Below, piece by piece: positions 41,031 through 49,566 of a stretch of DNA of 61,392 nucleotides; position 1 is the first letter of the stretch; every line of letters starts with the position of its first letter. Both the position numbers and the translations under genes were made by a program. Source of the stretch: CAZMGD01 sp964565705 (GTDB lineage Bacteria > Actinomycetota > Acidimicrobiia > Acidimicrobiales > Ilumatobacteraceae). The stretch covers positions 1-61,392 of the forward strand of contig CAZMGD010000008.1 of the NCBI GenBank assembly GCA_964565705.1. Direction: 5' to 3'. The notes below the pieces were generated by a model. That model had not been told where the DNA came from. It searched no databases and worked only from the letters and a program-made list of their open reading frames with translations.

Positions 41031-41041
41031 GTGCCCGTCAG

Positions 41042-41091
41042 GTTCTCGGTCGGGTTCTGGTCGTTCCAGCGACCAGAACCCGACCGAGAAC
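41042..41091. terminator. Perfect 22-bp-arm hairpin, GTTCTCGGTCGGG family
   Basis: Arms 41042-41063 and 41070-41091 pair perfectly around a 6-nt TTCCAG loop. Lies between two leftward genes (YcnI-like and RibD-like), so could terminate the YcnI side only in rightward reading; nearly identical to 43819-43868. Confidence 0.7.
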
Positions 41092-41097
41092 GACGGA

Positions 41098-41817
41098 TCA
41101 GGTCGTCGACGGCCGCCGGCGGGACGCGACCACGCCGCCGACGGCGACCAGCAGGGCGACGCCGGCCACGATCAGGGCCACGACGCCGAGCACGTCGCTG
41201 CTGTCGTCGTCGTCCGATGAGGTCGCCGGCCCGGTGGTGTCGGTCGCGTCATGGTGGTCGTCGCCCGATGCCGCGACCAGCGAGACGGTCGGGGCCGGCA
41301 GGTCGGCGTCTTCGGCGGTGTCGATCCAGGCGACCTCTTCACCGCTCGAGTAGGTCTGGATGGCGGGGAACGCCAGCTCGTCGACGTCGGTCGGCATCTG
41401 CCCGGCCGAGATCCAGAACAGCTGGAACTCGCCCGGCGCGATCTGGGTGTCGCCGCTCGCGGTCCACGTGATCGTGTCCACCACCTCGGCGATCGCCCCG
41501 TCCTCGGCGTCGAGCGGCTCGTCGAGGGTGCGGGTGGTGGTGGTGACGTCCCAACCAGGAACCGGCTGCACCGAGACGTGGGCGAGGGGATGGTCCTGCG
41601 GCATCTGCACGCTGAGCTCCACCGTGCCGGCGTCGTCGCGCTCGTTGGGCACGCTGAAGCCGATCTTGGCGAACGAACCCTGGGCCACCGTGCCGTAGGT
41701 CGTGATCGTCACGTGCGCGCTCGCGCTCGCCGACCACCACCCGATCGCCGTTGCGGCAACCGCCACACCAGCGAACAGCTTCTTGCACCGACCTGCGCCC
41801 ATCGCGCGTCCTCCCAT
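41098..41817 (-). CDS. YcnI-like (DUF1775) exported copper-binding protein
   Basis: 239 aa. Signal peptide to about residue 34 (GVAVAATAIGWWSASASA), leaving mature His35 (HVTIT) at the N-terminus, the residue used for Cu(II) binding in YcnI. The DUF1775 domain follows (IGFSVPNERDDAGTVELSV, PGEFQLFWISAG). C-terminal Asp/Ser linker, TM helix (VLGVVALIVAGVALLVAVGG) and RRR anchor. No CopC/CopD or Sco genes are adjacent. ATG 41802 is an alternative start, five codons in. Confidence 0.88.
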   Translation of the reverse strand: MGGRAMGAGRCKKLFAGVAVAATAIGWWSASASAHVTITTYGTVAQGSFAKIGFSVPNERDDAGTVELSVQMPQDHPLAHVSVQPVPGWDVTTTTRTLDEPLDAEDGAIAEVVDTITWTASGDTQIAPGEFQLFWISAGQMPTDVDELAFPAIQTYSSGEEVAWIDTAEDADLPAPTVSLVAASGDDHHDATDTTGPATSSDDDDSSDVLGVVALIVAGVALLVAVGGVVASRRRPSTT

Positions 41818-41865
41818 CGTGAGCTCGGCGTCAGAGTCGTCGCCGGGGCCGGGGAAGTTCCCGGG

Positions 41866-42663
41866 TCACCAGAGCTGGTCGAGGTAGGTGTCGGTGCCGG
41901 GGATGGTCGGGACGAACGGTGCGACGAGCAACGGCGTCACCGGGAGCGCCACCAGCACGTCGTCGACGCGACCGAGGAGCGCGGCCCAGTCGCCGTCGGC
42001 GACGCGGTCCACGAAGCAGCAGTGCGCCATCACCGTCGCATCGTCGACGGACGGGTCGTCGATCACCGCGCCGGGCATCTGCGGCACGTTCGGCGGCAGG
42101 GCGGGCCGGAACGAGATCACGCTGCCGATCGCCGACGGCTGGGTCACGAGCGCGTCGCGCAGCGCCGCAGCCGACTGCTCGTGGTCGGCGTCGGAGCTCG
42201 TCCAGATCATGATCAGGCCCTCGGAGGGGTGCGCCAGCGCGAGCTCCGGCGGCACGGGGCGAGCACCGCGGCCCGTGGTGCCGACCACGTCGTAGTACGT
42301 GGTCGAGAGGTGGCGGCGATCGCCCCGCATCCGTCCGAGCCCCGCCAGGCGGGCCGTCTCGGGGAACCCCCAGTCGCAGTGCGGGCCGAGCTGGCCGCGC
42401 TCGAACCAGTAGAGGGCGATGAACGAGCCCGCGGTCAGCGGCTGGGCGATCGGCGAGTCCGCCGGCGAGCGCAGCGCCTTCAGGTCGCGGGTGGCGACGA
42501 AGCGGCGCATCGCGTAGGCGCCGGGCCCGGTCATCACGCCGCTCAGGGAGTGGTCGCGCTCGTACCACTCGTTGTACTCGTGGATCGTCGCCGGCTCGGG
42601 CTCGATCATCGTGATCAGCGCGTGTCCGAGCTCGAGGTGGGGGATGTCGGTGGGCTCCTGCAC
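41866..42663 (-). CDS. Conserved hypothetical protein with dimeric alpha/beta-barrel-like start
   Basis: 265 aa. The segment HEYNEWYERDHSLSGVM (about 28-44) resembles the start of EthD/antibiotic-biosynthesis-monooxygenase type ferredoxin-like domains, which are often duplicated in proteins of this length. The second half (SEGLIMIWTSSDADHEQSA) could be the other copy. No membrane or signal segment and no known catalytic motif. Flanked by YcnI and ArfB on the same strand without overlap. Function unknown. Confidence 0.7.
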   Translation of the reverse strand: MQEPTDIPHLELGHALITMIEPEPATIHEYNEWYERDHSLSGVMTGPGAYAMRRFVATRDLKALRSPADSPIAQPLTAGSFIALYWFERGQLGPHCDWGFPETARLAGLGRMRGDRRHLSTTYYDVVGTTGRGARPVPPELALAHPSEGLIMIWTSSDADHEQSAAALRDALVTQPSAIGSVISFRPALPPNVPQMPGAVIDDPSVDDATVMAHCCFVDRVADGDWAALLGRVDDVLVALPVTPLLVAPFVPTIPGTDTYLDQLW

Positions 42664-42713
42664 GCCGCGATCCTCGCCCGAAGCGACGCCCGGGCACGGA
42701 TCGGACGCGCGGC

Positions 42714-43139
42714 TCAGTCCTCGATGGACGGGCGCCGGCGGAGCGCCTTGCGCTCGCCGGCCTTGCGCTTGGTGTCGAGCCGTCGGCGCACCGAACCGCG
42801 CGTCGGCCGCGTCGGGGTGCGCTCGCGGTCGACGTGCAACGCCGAGGTCAGCCGCGCCGCCAGCCGTTCGAGCGCCAGCTCGCGGTTGCGGTGCTGTGAC
42901 CGGGAATCGGCAGCTCCCGCCCGCACGATCGGCCCCAGCGCCTCGACGATCCGGGAGCGCTGGGCATCGGAGAGTGCAACGCTCGTAGCAGCGTCGAACT
43001 GCACCTCCACCCGGGTGTGCGAACGGTTGGCGTGCTGGCCGCCGGCGCCCCCCGACGTCTCGAAGCGCATCCCGATCTCGTCGAGCGGTATCCGCACGCC
43101 GCCCCCGACGCGCAGCGCGTCGTCGTTCGTGCCGGCCAT
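42714..43139 (-). CDS. arfB: ArfB/YaeJ-type peptidyl-tRNA hydrolase, ribosome rescue
   Basis: 141 aa. Carries the release-factor GGQ motif in TSGGAGGQHANRSHTRVEV and a basic C-terminal tail (RRLDTKRKAGERKALRRR) that in ArfB enters the empty mRNA channel. Size and order match ArfB rather than a full release factor. Rescues stalled ribosomes by hydrolysing the peptidyl-tRNA ester. Housekeeping gene with no clear link to its neighbours. Confidence 0.9.
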   Translation of the reverse strand: MAGTNDDALRVGGGVRIPLDEIGMRFETSGGAGGQHANRSHTRVEVQFDAATSVALSDAQRSRIVEALGPIVRAGAADSRSQHRNRELALERLAARLTSALHVDRERTPTRPTRGSVRRRLDTKRKAGERKALRRRPSIED

Positions 43140-43149
43140 CGCCGGCAGC

Positions 43150-43755
43150 CTATGTCGAGGGCCGGTCGAGGGCGCCGACGACCATGAGGTCGATCAACTC
43201 CGCCACCTGCGTCCGCACGTCGTCGGCGGCGAGGTCGTCGAGGTCGGCTGCGACGCGCATGAACGGCTCGTACAGCTGCCAGCCCAGGCTCAGCGCGATG
43301 GCCGCGGCGACCACCACCCGCTCGTCGAAGCCATCACGGCCGGCGGGGGCCTCGGCGGGCAGATCGGGCTCCCGGGCCCGTTCGACGAGCTCGGTCATCG
43401 TGGGTGAGCGGGTGACGAAGTCGGCTGGATCCATGCCGCTGACCATCGCCCAGGCGAGCATCCGGGCGTAGCCGTCGCGCGGGGAGCGGGTCACGGCCAG
43501 GCCGTCGAGCAGCGTCGCCGCGCTGCGCACCTCGGTGGCCGCCCGCTCCGACGTCATCGCGAAGATCGCTCGGAACAGGTCCTCCTTGCTGCCGAAGTAG
43601 TGGTGGACGAGCCCGCGGTTGACGTTGGCGCGGTCGGCGATCTCCTGCATCGTGACCTCGGCTGGGGAGCGGGTCCGGTAGAGGTCGCGCGCCGCGGCGG
43701 CGATCGCCGCGATCGTCGCGTCCCGTCCTCGTGGCTTGGTTGGGGTCTCGGTCAC
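43150..43755 (-). CDS. TetR-family transcriptional regulator
   Basis: 201 aa. HTH: TMQEIADRANVNRGLVHHYF, then GSKEDLFRAIF. Divergent from the amidohydrolase genes at 43880-46724, with two palindromic operators between them, so it is very probably their repressor and autoregulated. The ligand is likely a substrate or product of those hydrolases. ATG 43755 is immediately beside the TTGACA of the divergent promoter. Confidence 0.92.
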   Translation of the reverse strand: MTETPTKPRGRDATIAAIAAAARDLYRTRSPAEVTMQEIADRANVNRGLVHHYFGSKEDLFRAIFAMTSERAATEVRSAATLLDGLAVTRSPRDGYARMLAWAMVSGMDPADFVTRSPTMTELVERAREPDLPAEAPAGRDGFDERVVVAAAIALSLGWQLYEPFMRVAADLDDLAADDVRTQVAELIDLMVVGALDRPST

Positions 43756-43812
43756 TTGACAAAATTTAGCGGATCGCTAACAATGAGGGTTGTTAGCGGT
43801 CCGCTAACAACC
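43756..43812. promoter_or_regulatory. Divergent promoter with two TetR operator palindromes
   Basis: Plus-strand promoter TTGACA (43756-43761), 16-nt spacer, TAACAA (43778-43783). Operator 1, TTAGCG-GAT-CGCTAA (43766-43780), lies between the boxes. Operator 2 (43788-43812) is a 25-bp perfect palindrome with core TTAGCGG-T-CCGCTAA, just downstream of -10. The half-site TTAGCG is common to both; centres are 27 bp apart. Confidence 0.8.
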
Positions 43813-43818
43813 GAAGAA

Positions 43819-43868
43819 GTTCTCGGTCGGGTTCTGGTCGCTCCAGCGACCAGAACCCGACCGAGAAC
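43819..43868. repeat. Perfect 22-bp-arm hairpin in the 5' leader of the 43880 gene
   Basis: Arms 43819-43840 and 43847-43868, 6-nt CTCCAG loop; nearly identical to 41042-41091. It lies between the promoter and the ribosome site (GGAGGAG) of the amidohydrolase gene, so it would form in its own mRNA leader. Could be an attenuating terminator, mRNA stabiliser, or an inserted element. Confidence 0.7.
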
Positions 43869-43879
43869 GGAGGAGTCCG

Positions 43880-45055
43880 ATGAGCAACGCCACCACCCGC
43901 ATCCCGCGGATCATTTCGGTCGACGACCACGTCGTCGAGCCGCCGCACCTGTGGCAGCGATGGCTGCCCGAGCAGCACCGCGAGCGCGGCCCGCGGGTGA
44001 TCCGCGCGGCGAGCGACGACGGCCCGGACGTGGACTGGTGGGTGTTCGAGGACGTCCGCAAGACGCTGCCGCTGGTGTCGCACTTCGCCGGCCGCCAGCT
44101 GGACGAGATGTCGATGCGGCCGCTCTCCTTCGACGAGATGCCGCCGGCCTTCTACGACCCGGCGGAGCGCGTGCGGCACATGGACCTCAACCACACCGAG
44201 CGATCGCTGTGCTTCCCGAACACGATGCCCCGGTTCTGCGGCCAGACGTTCACCGAGTGCGCCGACCGCGAGCTCGGCCTCGCCTGCGTCCACGCGTACA
44301 ACGACTGGATGGTCGAGGAGTGGTGCGGCGACAGTGGTGGCCGGCTGATCCCGCTGTGCATCGTGCCCCTGTGGGATCCGGCGCTCGCCGCCGCCGAGGT
44401 GCGCCGCAACGCCGCTCGCGGTTGCCGGGCGGTGACGTTCTCGGAGATGCCGACCAACCTCGGCCTGCCGTCGATCCACACGTCGCACTGGTACCCGTTC
44501 TTCGAGGCCTGCGACGAGACCGGCACCGTCGTGTGCATGCACATCGGGTCGGGTTCGAAGATGCCGACGTCGTCGGACGACGCACCGCAGGGCGTGCGCA
44601 TCGCGCTCACCAACCAGTACGCGATGACGTCGCTCACCGACTGGCTGCTGTCGGGCGTGCTGATGCGCTTCCCCCACCTGAAGATCGCCTACTCGGAGAG
44701 CCAGATCGGCTGGATGCCGTTCATGTTCGAGCGCATCGACAACGTGTTCCAGAAGTCGCGGGCGTGGGCCGAGCTCGATCCGGTGCTGACCGACCTGCCG
44801 AGCACGCAGATCCCCGGACGAGTGTACGGGTGCTTCTTCCAGGACGACTTCGGCATCGCCGTGCGTGACTCGATCGGGATCGACCAGATCACGTTCGAGG
44901 TCGACTACCCGCACCAGGACACGTCGTGGCCCGACACGCTCGCCTACCTCGAGAAGGCAACGGTCGGCCTCACCGATGACGAGATCCACCGCATCGTGCG
45001 CGGCAACGCGATCACGATGCTCGGCCTGCCCGAGGAGCTCGACCGTGGCGCATGA
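43880..45055 (+). CDS. Amidohydrolase_2 family metal-dependent hydrolase
   Basis: 391 aa. ISVDDHVVEPPHLWQRWL (metal DxH type), CMHIGSGSKMPTS (His), VDYPHQDTSWPDT (Asp). Paralogue of the protein at 34295. ATG 43880 has GGAGGAG 6 nt upstream. First gene of a TetR-controlled pair with a D-aminoacylase-like hydrolase (11-nt overlap), suggesting sequential hydrolysis steps on one substrate. Confidence 0.93.
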   Translation: MSNATTRIPRIISVDDHVVEPPHLWQRWLPEQHRERGPRVIRAASDDGPDVDWWVFEDVRKTLPLVSHFAGRQLDEMSMRPLSFDEMPPAFYDPAERVRHMDLNHTERSLCFPNTMPRFCGQTFTECADRELGLACVHAYNDWMVEEWCGDSGGRLIPLCIVPLWDPALAAAEVRRNAARGCRAVTFSEMPTNLGLPSIHTSHWYPFFEACDETGTVVCMHIGSGSKMPTSSDDAPQGVRIALTNQYAMTSLTDWLLSGVLMRFPHLKIAYSESQIGWMPFMFERIDNVFQKSRAWAELDPVLTDLPSTQIPGRVYGCFFQDDFGIAVRDSIGIDQITFEVDYPHQDTSWPDTLAYLEKATVGLTDDEIHRIVRGNAITMLGLPEELDRGA

Positions 45056-46724
45056 CGTGGTGATCCGCAATGGCGTCGTCGTCGACGGCTCCGGCCTCGC
45101 CGGCTACCACGCCGACGTCGCGATCGACGGCGGCGTGATCTCCGCCATCGGCCGCGTCACCGACCGCGGCAGACGTGAGCTCGACGCCGACGGCCACGTC
45201 GTCACGCCCGGGTTCATCGACGGCCACACCCACCTCGACGCCCAGGTCTTCTGGGATCCGCTCGGCAGCTGCGTCTGCTGGCACGGTGTCACCACGGCGG
45301 TGATGGGCCACTGCGGCTTCACGCTGGCCCCGTCGTCGGAGGCCGACAGCGCACTCGTGGTCCGCAACCTCGAACGCGCCGAGGACATCTCGGGCGCGGC
45401 GATGGCCGCCGGCATCCCGTGGTCGTGGACGACGTTCGCCGAGTACCTCGACGCCGTCGACCGCCTGCCGAAGGGCATCAACTACGCAGCCAACATCGGC
45501 CACTCGGCGCTGCGCACCTACGTGATGGGTGAGCGGGCGTTCACCGAAGCGGCGTCGCCCGACGATCTGGCGGCGATGACCGCCGAGCTGCGGGACGCGC
45601 TCGCCGCCGGTGCCTACGGGTTCACGACGTCACGGACGATCCACCACGAGACCGCCGACGGCCGCCCGGTCGCTTCCCGGCTGGCGGCATGGGCCGAGGT
45701 CGTGGCGCTGGTCGGCGTGCTCGGCGACCTCGGTGCCGGGATCTTCCAGATCACCCAGGACCCACCGACCGCGGACGAGCGTCCGGCGTTCGACGACGCG
45801 TTCGTGGAGCTCGCCGTGCGGGCGCGCATCCCGATCGCGTTCCCCGCGACCGGCGCCCACGCCGCCGCGACGCTGGCCCTCATCGATCGCATCTCGGCGT
45901 CGGGCGGCCAGGCCTTCGGGATCACCCACTGCCGGGGAATCGGCAACCTCTCCTCCTTCCGCACCCGCATGGCCTTCGACGGGCTCGCCGAGTGGCGACC
46001 GATCCGGTCGTTGCCCGAGCAGGAGCAGCAGCGCGCGTTCCGGGATCCCGCTGTGCGTGAGCGGCTGGTGCACGCCGCACACCACGGCGACTTCCAGCAG
46101 GCGATCGGCGCCGAGGCCCGCCGTCCGGACTTCGACCGGATGCGGGTGATGACGTCGCCGGTGCCCCCCAACCCGACGGTGGCCGAGGCCGCAGCGGCGC
46201 GCGGGGTCGACCCGGTCGAGCTGATGCTCGACCTCGCGGTCGACGACTTCGGCACGTTCTTCTCACAGACGTTCGCGCCGTTCGACCACGATGCGGTGCG
46301 GACCGCGATGCTGCACCCGCGCAGCGTGACGGGCTTCTCCGACGCGGGCGCGCACGTCAGCCAGATGTCGGACTGCTCGCTGCCGACCCACCTGCTGGCG
46401 CACTGGGTGCGCGACCGCGGCGACTTCTCGCTCGAGGAGGGCGTGCGGATGCTGACCCTCGAGCCGGCGCGGGCCTGGGGCTTCCACTCCCGCGGGCTGC
46501 TGCGCGAACGGATGGCCGCCGACATCAACGTGTTCGATCCCGACACGGTCGCGCCGGACCTGCCGACCGTCGCCCACGACCTGCCGGCCAGCGAGGTGCG
46601 CCTGAAGCAGACGGCCACCGGCTTCCTCGCCACGATCGTCGCCGGCGAGGTCGTCCACGCCCGCGGCGAGCACACGGGTGCCCTGCCCGGCCGCCTGATC
46701 CGCGGGCCACTGGCGACGGGCTGA
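45045..46724 (+). CDS. D-aminoacylase-like amidohydrolase_3 family protein
   Basis: 559 aa. HxH metal motif PGFIDGHTHLDAQVFWDP, bridging-Cys segment VMGHCGFTLAP and late Asp in GFSDAGAHVSQMSD, as in N-acyl-D-amino-acid deacylases; the middle His pair of D-aminoacylase is not clearly conserved, so the true substrate may differ. C-terminal beta-sandwich begins ADINVFDPDTVAP. GTG 45045 has GAGGAG upstream and overlaps the previous gene; a longer frame there is a shadow. Similar to the protein at 53915. Confidence 0.9.
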   Translation: MAHDVVIRNGVVVDGSGLAGYHADVAIDGGVISAIGRVTDRGRRELDADGHVVTPGFIDGHTHLDAQVFWDPLGSCVCWHGVTTAVMGHCGFTLAPSSEADSALVVRNLERAEDISGAAMAAGIPWSWTTFAEYLDAVDRLPKGINYAANIGHSALRTYVMGERAFTEAASPDDLAAMTAELRDALAAGAYGFTTSRTIHHETADGRPVASRLAAWAEVVALVGVLGDLGAGIFQITQDPPTADERPAFDDAFVELAVRARIPIAFPATGAHAAATLALIDRISASGGQAFGITHCRGIGNLSSFRTRMAFDGLAEWRPIRSLPEQEQQRAFRDPAVRERLVHAAHHGDFQQAIGAEARRPDFDRMRVMTSPVPPNPTVAEAAAARGVDPVELMLDLAVDDFGTFFSQTFAPFDHDAVRTAMLHPRSVTGFSDAGAHVSQMSDCSLPTHLLAHWVRDRGDFSLEEGVRMLTLEPARAWGFHSRGLLRERMAADINVFDPDTVAPDLPTVAHDLPASEVRLKQTATGFLATIVAGEVVHARGEHTGALPGRLIRGPLATG

Positions 46725-46749
46725 CCGAGTCTTTCAGTGATGGACAGCA

Positions 46750-47507
46750 TCACGGCAGGGCGCGCCAGCCGATCCAGTCGTGGATGGCCGTGCCCGCGTA
46801 GCGCGGGGTCCGGCCGAACGCGGTGTCGAGCGCGGTGACGCCGCGTGCAGGTCGGCTCGCCGCTTGCCGAAGAACGTCTGCTTGCGGTCCACCGGGTCGT
46901 CGCCGAGGTGGCGCGTCTCCTGGGCGACGCGGAAGGTCTTGCCGGCGTGCGCGGCGCGCTCGGCCGTCGGCCTGGTGATCGCGATCGAACCGTCGGCGCC
47001 GACGGTGGCGGTGCGGTAGCTCATCACCGTCACGGCGTCGACGATCATCAGCAGCGCCGACTGCAGATCGGTCCGCCCGGCCGGGACCCGCCAGTACCAG
47101 AACCGGACGTCGAGGTCGACGGGCACGTCGTGTGGACGGGCGCCGGCCATTCGTCGCAGGAGCGCGAGGAAGCGGCCGACCAGCACGGGATCCGGATGAT
47201 CCGGATCGATCGCCGGCTCGACGTCGAGGTGGATCCCGTCGAAGTGGGCGGCCTGCAGAGCGGGGGCGAGCCAGCGGTGCACGACGTCGTCGGGGTGGTC
47301 GAGCCATCCCGCGTCACCGCCGAGCGCGGCGACGCGCAGGCCGGCGGCGTGGGCGGCATCGACGACGCGCACGATCGCCGCCCGTTCGTCCGGCAGGCGG
47401 TCGAGGTCGAGCGGGACGTGCACGAACAGCTCCTGGGCGCCGACCGCGGAGGCGAACGCCACCGCGTCGACGCTCGGCTGCCACACCCACGTGGCGCGCT
47501 GGGTCAT
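46750..47507 (-). pseudogene. TIM-barrel glycosidase-like gene with a 1-base deletion
   Basis: MTQRATWVWQPSVDAVAFAS opens a barrel with a GH18-like motif FDGIHLDVEP (about 100) and VDAVTVMSYRT (about 160), typical of chitinase-fold proteins. Near 46838-46845 the frame fails: one frame continues as Ser/Arg-rich sequence to 46734, while the next reads VTALDTAFGRTPRYAGTAI then HDWIGWRALP and stops at 46750. The span is 3n+2, as expected for one missing base; repaired length about 252 aa. Sequencing error or recent pseudogene. In-frame GTG 47510 is an alternative start. Confidence 0.65.
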
Positions 47508-47531
47508 CACCTCATGATGACCGACGGGGGA

Positions 47532-48920
47532 TCAGACGGGGACGACGTCGAACGCCTCGAGGCCCTTGCGGCCGGGGCGCACGCCGAACTCCACCCGCTG
47601 GCCGATCGACACCTTCGCGGCGATGTTGGTGTGGTGCACGAACAGCTCCTTGTCGCGGCCACCGTCGATGAAGCCGTAGCCACGGCCGTCGTGGAACGTG
47701 GTCACGGTGCCGAGCTGGCGTCCAGCGGTGGGTGCAACGGCCGGAACCGGTGCGGGCGCGGGCGCGGGTGCGGCGATGGTCTCGACCGTGGGTGCCCGGA
47801 GCGCGCGCACGTCGGGTGCGTCGATCGGCGTGTCGATGCCGACCTCGCGCTGCAGCTTGCGGGCGTCCTTGGTCGCCGCCGGCTCGATCAGCGAGACGAC
47901 GACGCCCGACGCACCAGCGCGAGCGGTGCGCCCCGAGCGGTGGACATAGGTCGCGCCGTCGGCCGGCGGGTCGTAGTGCACCACTCCGGCCACGTCGTCG
48001 ACGTGCACGCCGCGGGCGGCGACATCGGTGGCGACGAGCACCGGCACGTCGCCTGCCGAGAAGGCCTGGAGCGCGCGGTCGCGCTGGGCCTGGCTGCGGT
48101 CACCATGGATCGCGGCTGCTCCGACACCGACCCGGCCGAGCTGCTTGGCGAGGCGGTCGGCGCCGTGGCGGGTGCGGCAGAACACGATCGTCTGCCCGAG
48201 CGCGCGCACGACGTCGGCGGTCAGCGCCGGACGCTCGGTGCGCTCCACCGTCCAGAACACGTGCTGGGCGGCGGACATGTCCGGGCCCTTCTCGCCGACC
48301 TCGTGGACGACCGGGTCGCGCTGGGCGGCGGCCGCGAGCTTGCCGACCGCCCCGTCGAGCGTGGCCGAGAACAGCAGCACCTGACGGTCGGGGTTGGTCT
48401 GCTCGATCAGGCGCTTGACGGCGGGCAGGAAGCCCATGTCGCTCATCCGGTCTGCCTCGTCGACGACGACCTGGCGGACGTCGGCCAGCGAGACCGCGCG
48501 CATCGAGATGAGGTCCTCCAGGCGGCCGGGGCAGGCGACGACCAGCTCGGTGCCGGCGTCGAGCGCCTTGCGCTGCGGGCCGTAGCCGACACCGCCGTAG
48601 AGCGCGACGACGTCGTGGCGGCGGGCACGGATGAACGGCCGCAGCTCCTCGGCGATCTGCTGGGCCAGCTCACGCGTCGGGGCGAGCACCAGGGCGGTCG
48701 GGCGCCGGCGCTGCGCCGGCGCGAGGTTGGTGACGAGTGGCAGGCCGAAAGCGAGCGTCTTGCCCGACCCGGTCGGTGCCCGGCCGGTGACGTCGCGCCC
48801 GGCGAGGGCGTCGGCGATCACCGCCTGCTGGATGGGGAACGGCTGCTCGATGCCTGCGGCGCGCAGCTGGGCCACGAGGTCGTCGGGCACGCCGAGCGCG
48901 CGAAAGGTGGGGACGGACAT
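47532..48920 (-). CDS. DEAD-box RNA helicase with C-terminal cold-shock domain
   Basis: 462 aa. Helicase motifs in order: APTGSGKT (I), PTRELA (Ia), VVDEADRM (II), SAT (III), HRSGRTARAG (VI). A Pro/Ala linker (about 375-395) leads to a complete cold-shock domain: GTVTTFHDGRGYGFI (RNP1-like), ELFVHHTNI (RNP2-like), FGVRPGRKGLEAFDV. It probably unwinds and holds RNA, most useful in cold or stress. Usual RhlE-type helicases lack the cold-shock module. ATG 48920. Confidence 0.93.
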   Translation of the reverse strand: MSVPTFRALGVPDDLVAQLRAAGIEQPFPIQQAVIADALAGRDVTGRAPTGSGKTLAFGLPLVTNLAPAQRRRPTALVLAPTRELAQQIAEELRPFIRARRHDVVALYGGVGYGPQRKALDAGTELVVACPGRLEDLISMRAVSLADVRQVVVDEADRMSDMGFLPAVKRLIEQTNPDRQVLLFSATLDGAVGKLAAAAQRDPVVHEVGEKGPDMSAAQHVFWTVERTERPALTADVVRALGQTIVFCRTRHGADRLAKQLGRVGVGAAAIHGDRSQAQRDRALQAFSAGDVPVLVATDVAARGVHVDDVAGVVHYDPPADGATYVHRSGRTARAGASGVVVSLIEPAATKDARKLQREVGIDTPIDAPDVRALRAPTVETIAAPAPAPAPVPAVAPTAGRQLGTVTTFHDGRGYGFIDGGRDKELFVHHTNIAAKVSIGQRVEFGVRPGRKGLEAFDVVPV

Positions 48921-49042
48921 GGGGGATGATCTCTTCCTGGTTCGGTCTGCAGCAGCAACCGACGCACACGGAAGTTCTGCACGTCGGCAGCCCGTCGCCA
49001 CCGACGTTGGTCGACACTACCGCCAGCTCCACGGACTCCCTC

Positions 49043-49495
49043 GTGACTGACAGAATCGACGGCGTGCCCGATCATCCCGCACTCCGCGCTGTGGCGCTCG
49101 ACGCGACCGACGCCCGCGCCCTCGCCGAGTTCTACCGGGAGCTGCTCGGCTACTCGTACCGCGCCGGCGACGAGCCGCCGCCGCCCGGCGAACCCGATCC
49201 TCGAGGTGAGGACTGGCTGGTGCTGGTCGGCCCCGGCGGCGCTCGTCTCGCCGTCCAGCGGGTGGCCGAGCTGCCGCGGTCCACGTGGCCCGGGACCGAC
49301 GTGCCGCAGCAGCTGCACCTCGACCTCACGGTCGGTGATACCGCGCAGCTGCGCCGGCAGCGCGACCGAGCGCTCGCCCTCGGGGCGTCGGTGCTGATGG
49401 ACCGGTCGGACGATCCCGAGGAGGAGCTGTACGTGTTCGCCGACCCCGCCGGCCACCCGTTCTGCGTCTTCGTGTCGCCCGACCATCCGGGTTGA
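49043..49495 (+). CDS. VOC-superfamily (glyoxalase-like) protein
   Basis: About 150 aa. RAVALDATDARALAEFYRELLGY, HLDLTVGD (metal-ligand His in second half) and LYVFADPAGHPFCVF at the end form the two beta-alpha-beta units of a VOC domain, of the glyoxalase-like 2 type common in actinobacteria. GTG 49043 is assumed; GTG 49064 would also keep the domain. The frame upstream to 48926 overlaps the helicase leader and is not credible. Substrate unknown. Confidence 0.82.
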   Translation: MTDRIDGVPDHPALRAVALDATDARALAEFYRELLGYSYRAGDEPPPPGEPDPRGEDWLVLVGPGGARLAVQRVAELPRSTWPGTDVPQQLHLDLTVGDTAQLRRQRDRALALGASVLMDRSDDPEEELYVFADPAGHPFCVFVSPDHPG

Positions 49496-49566
49496 TCACT
49501 CGAACCGGCCGCGTCTCGAGGGACTCCGCCTCCGCCTGCTCCTGACCGTGCCTCGGTCTGGTGACG

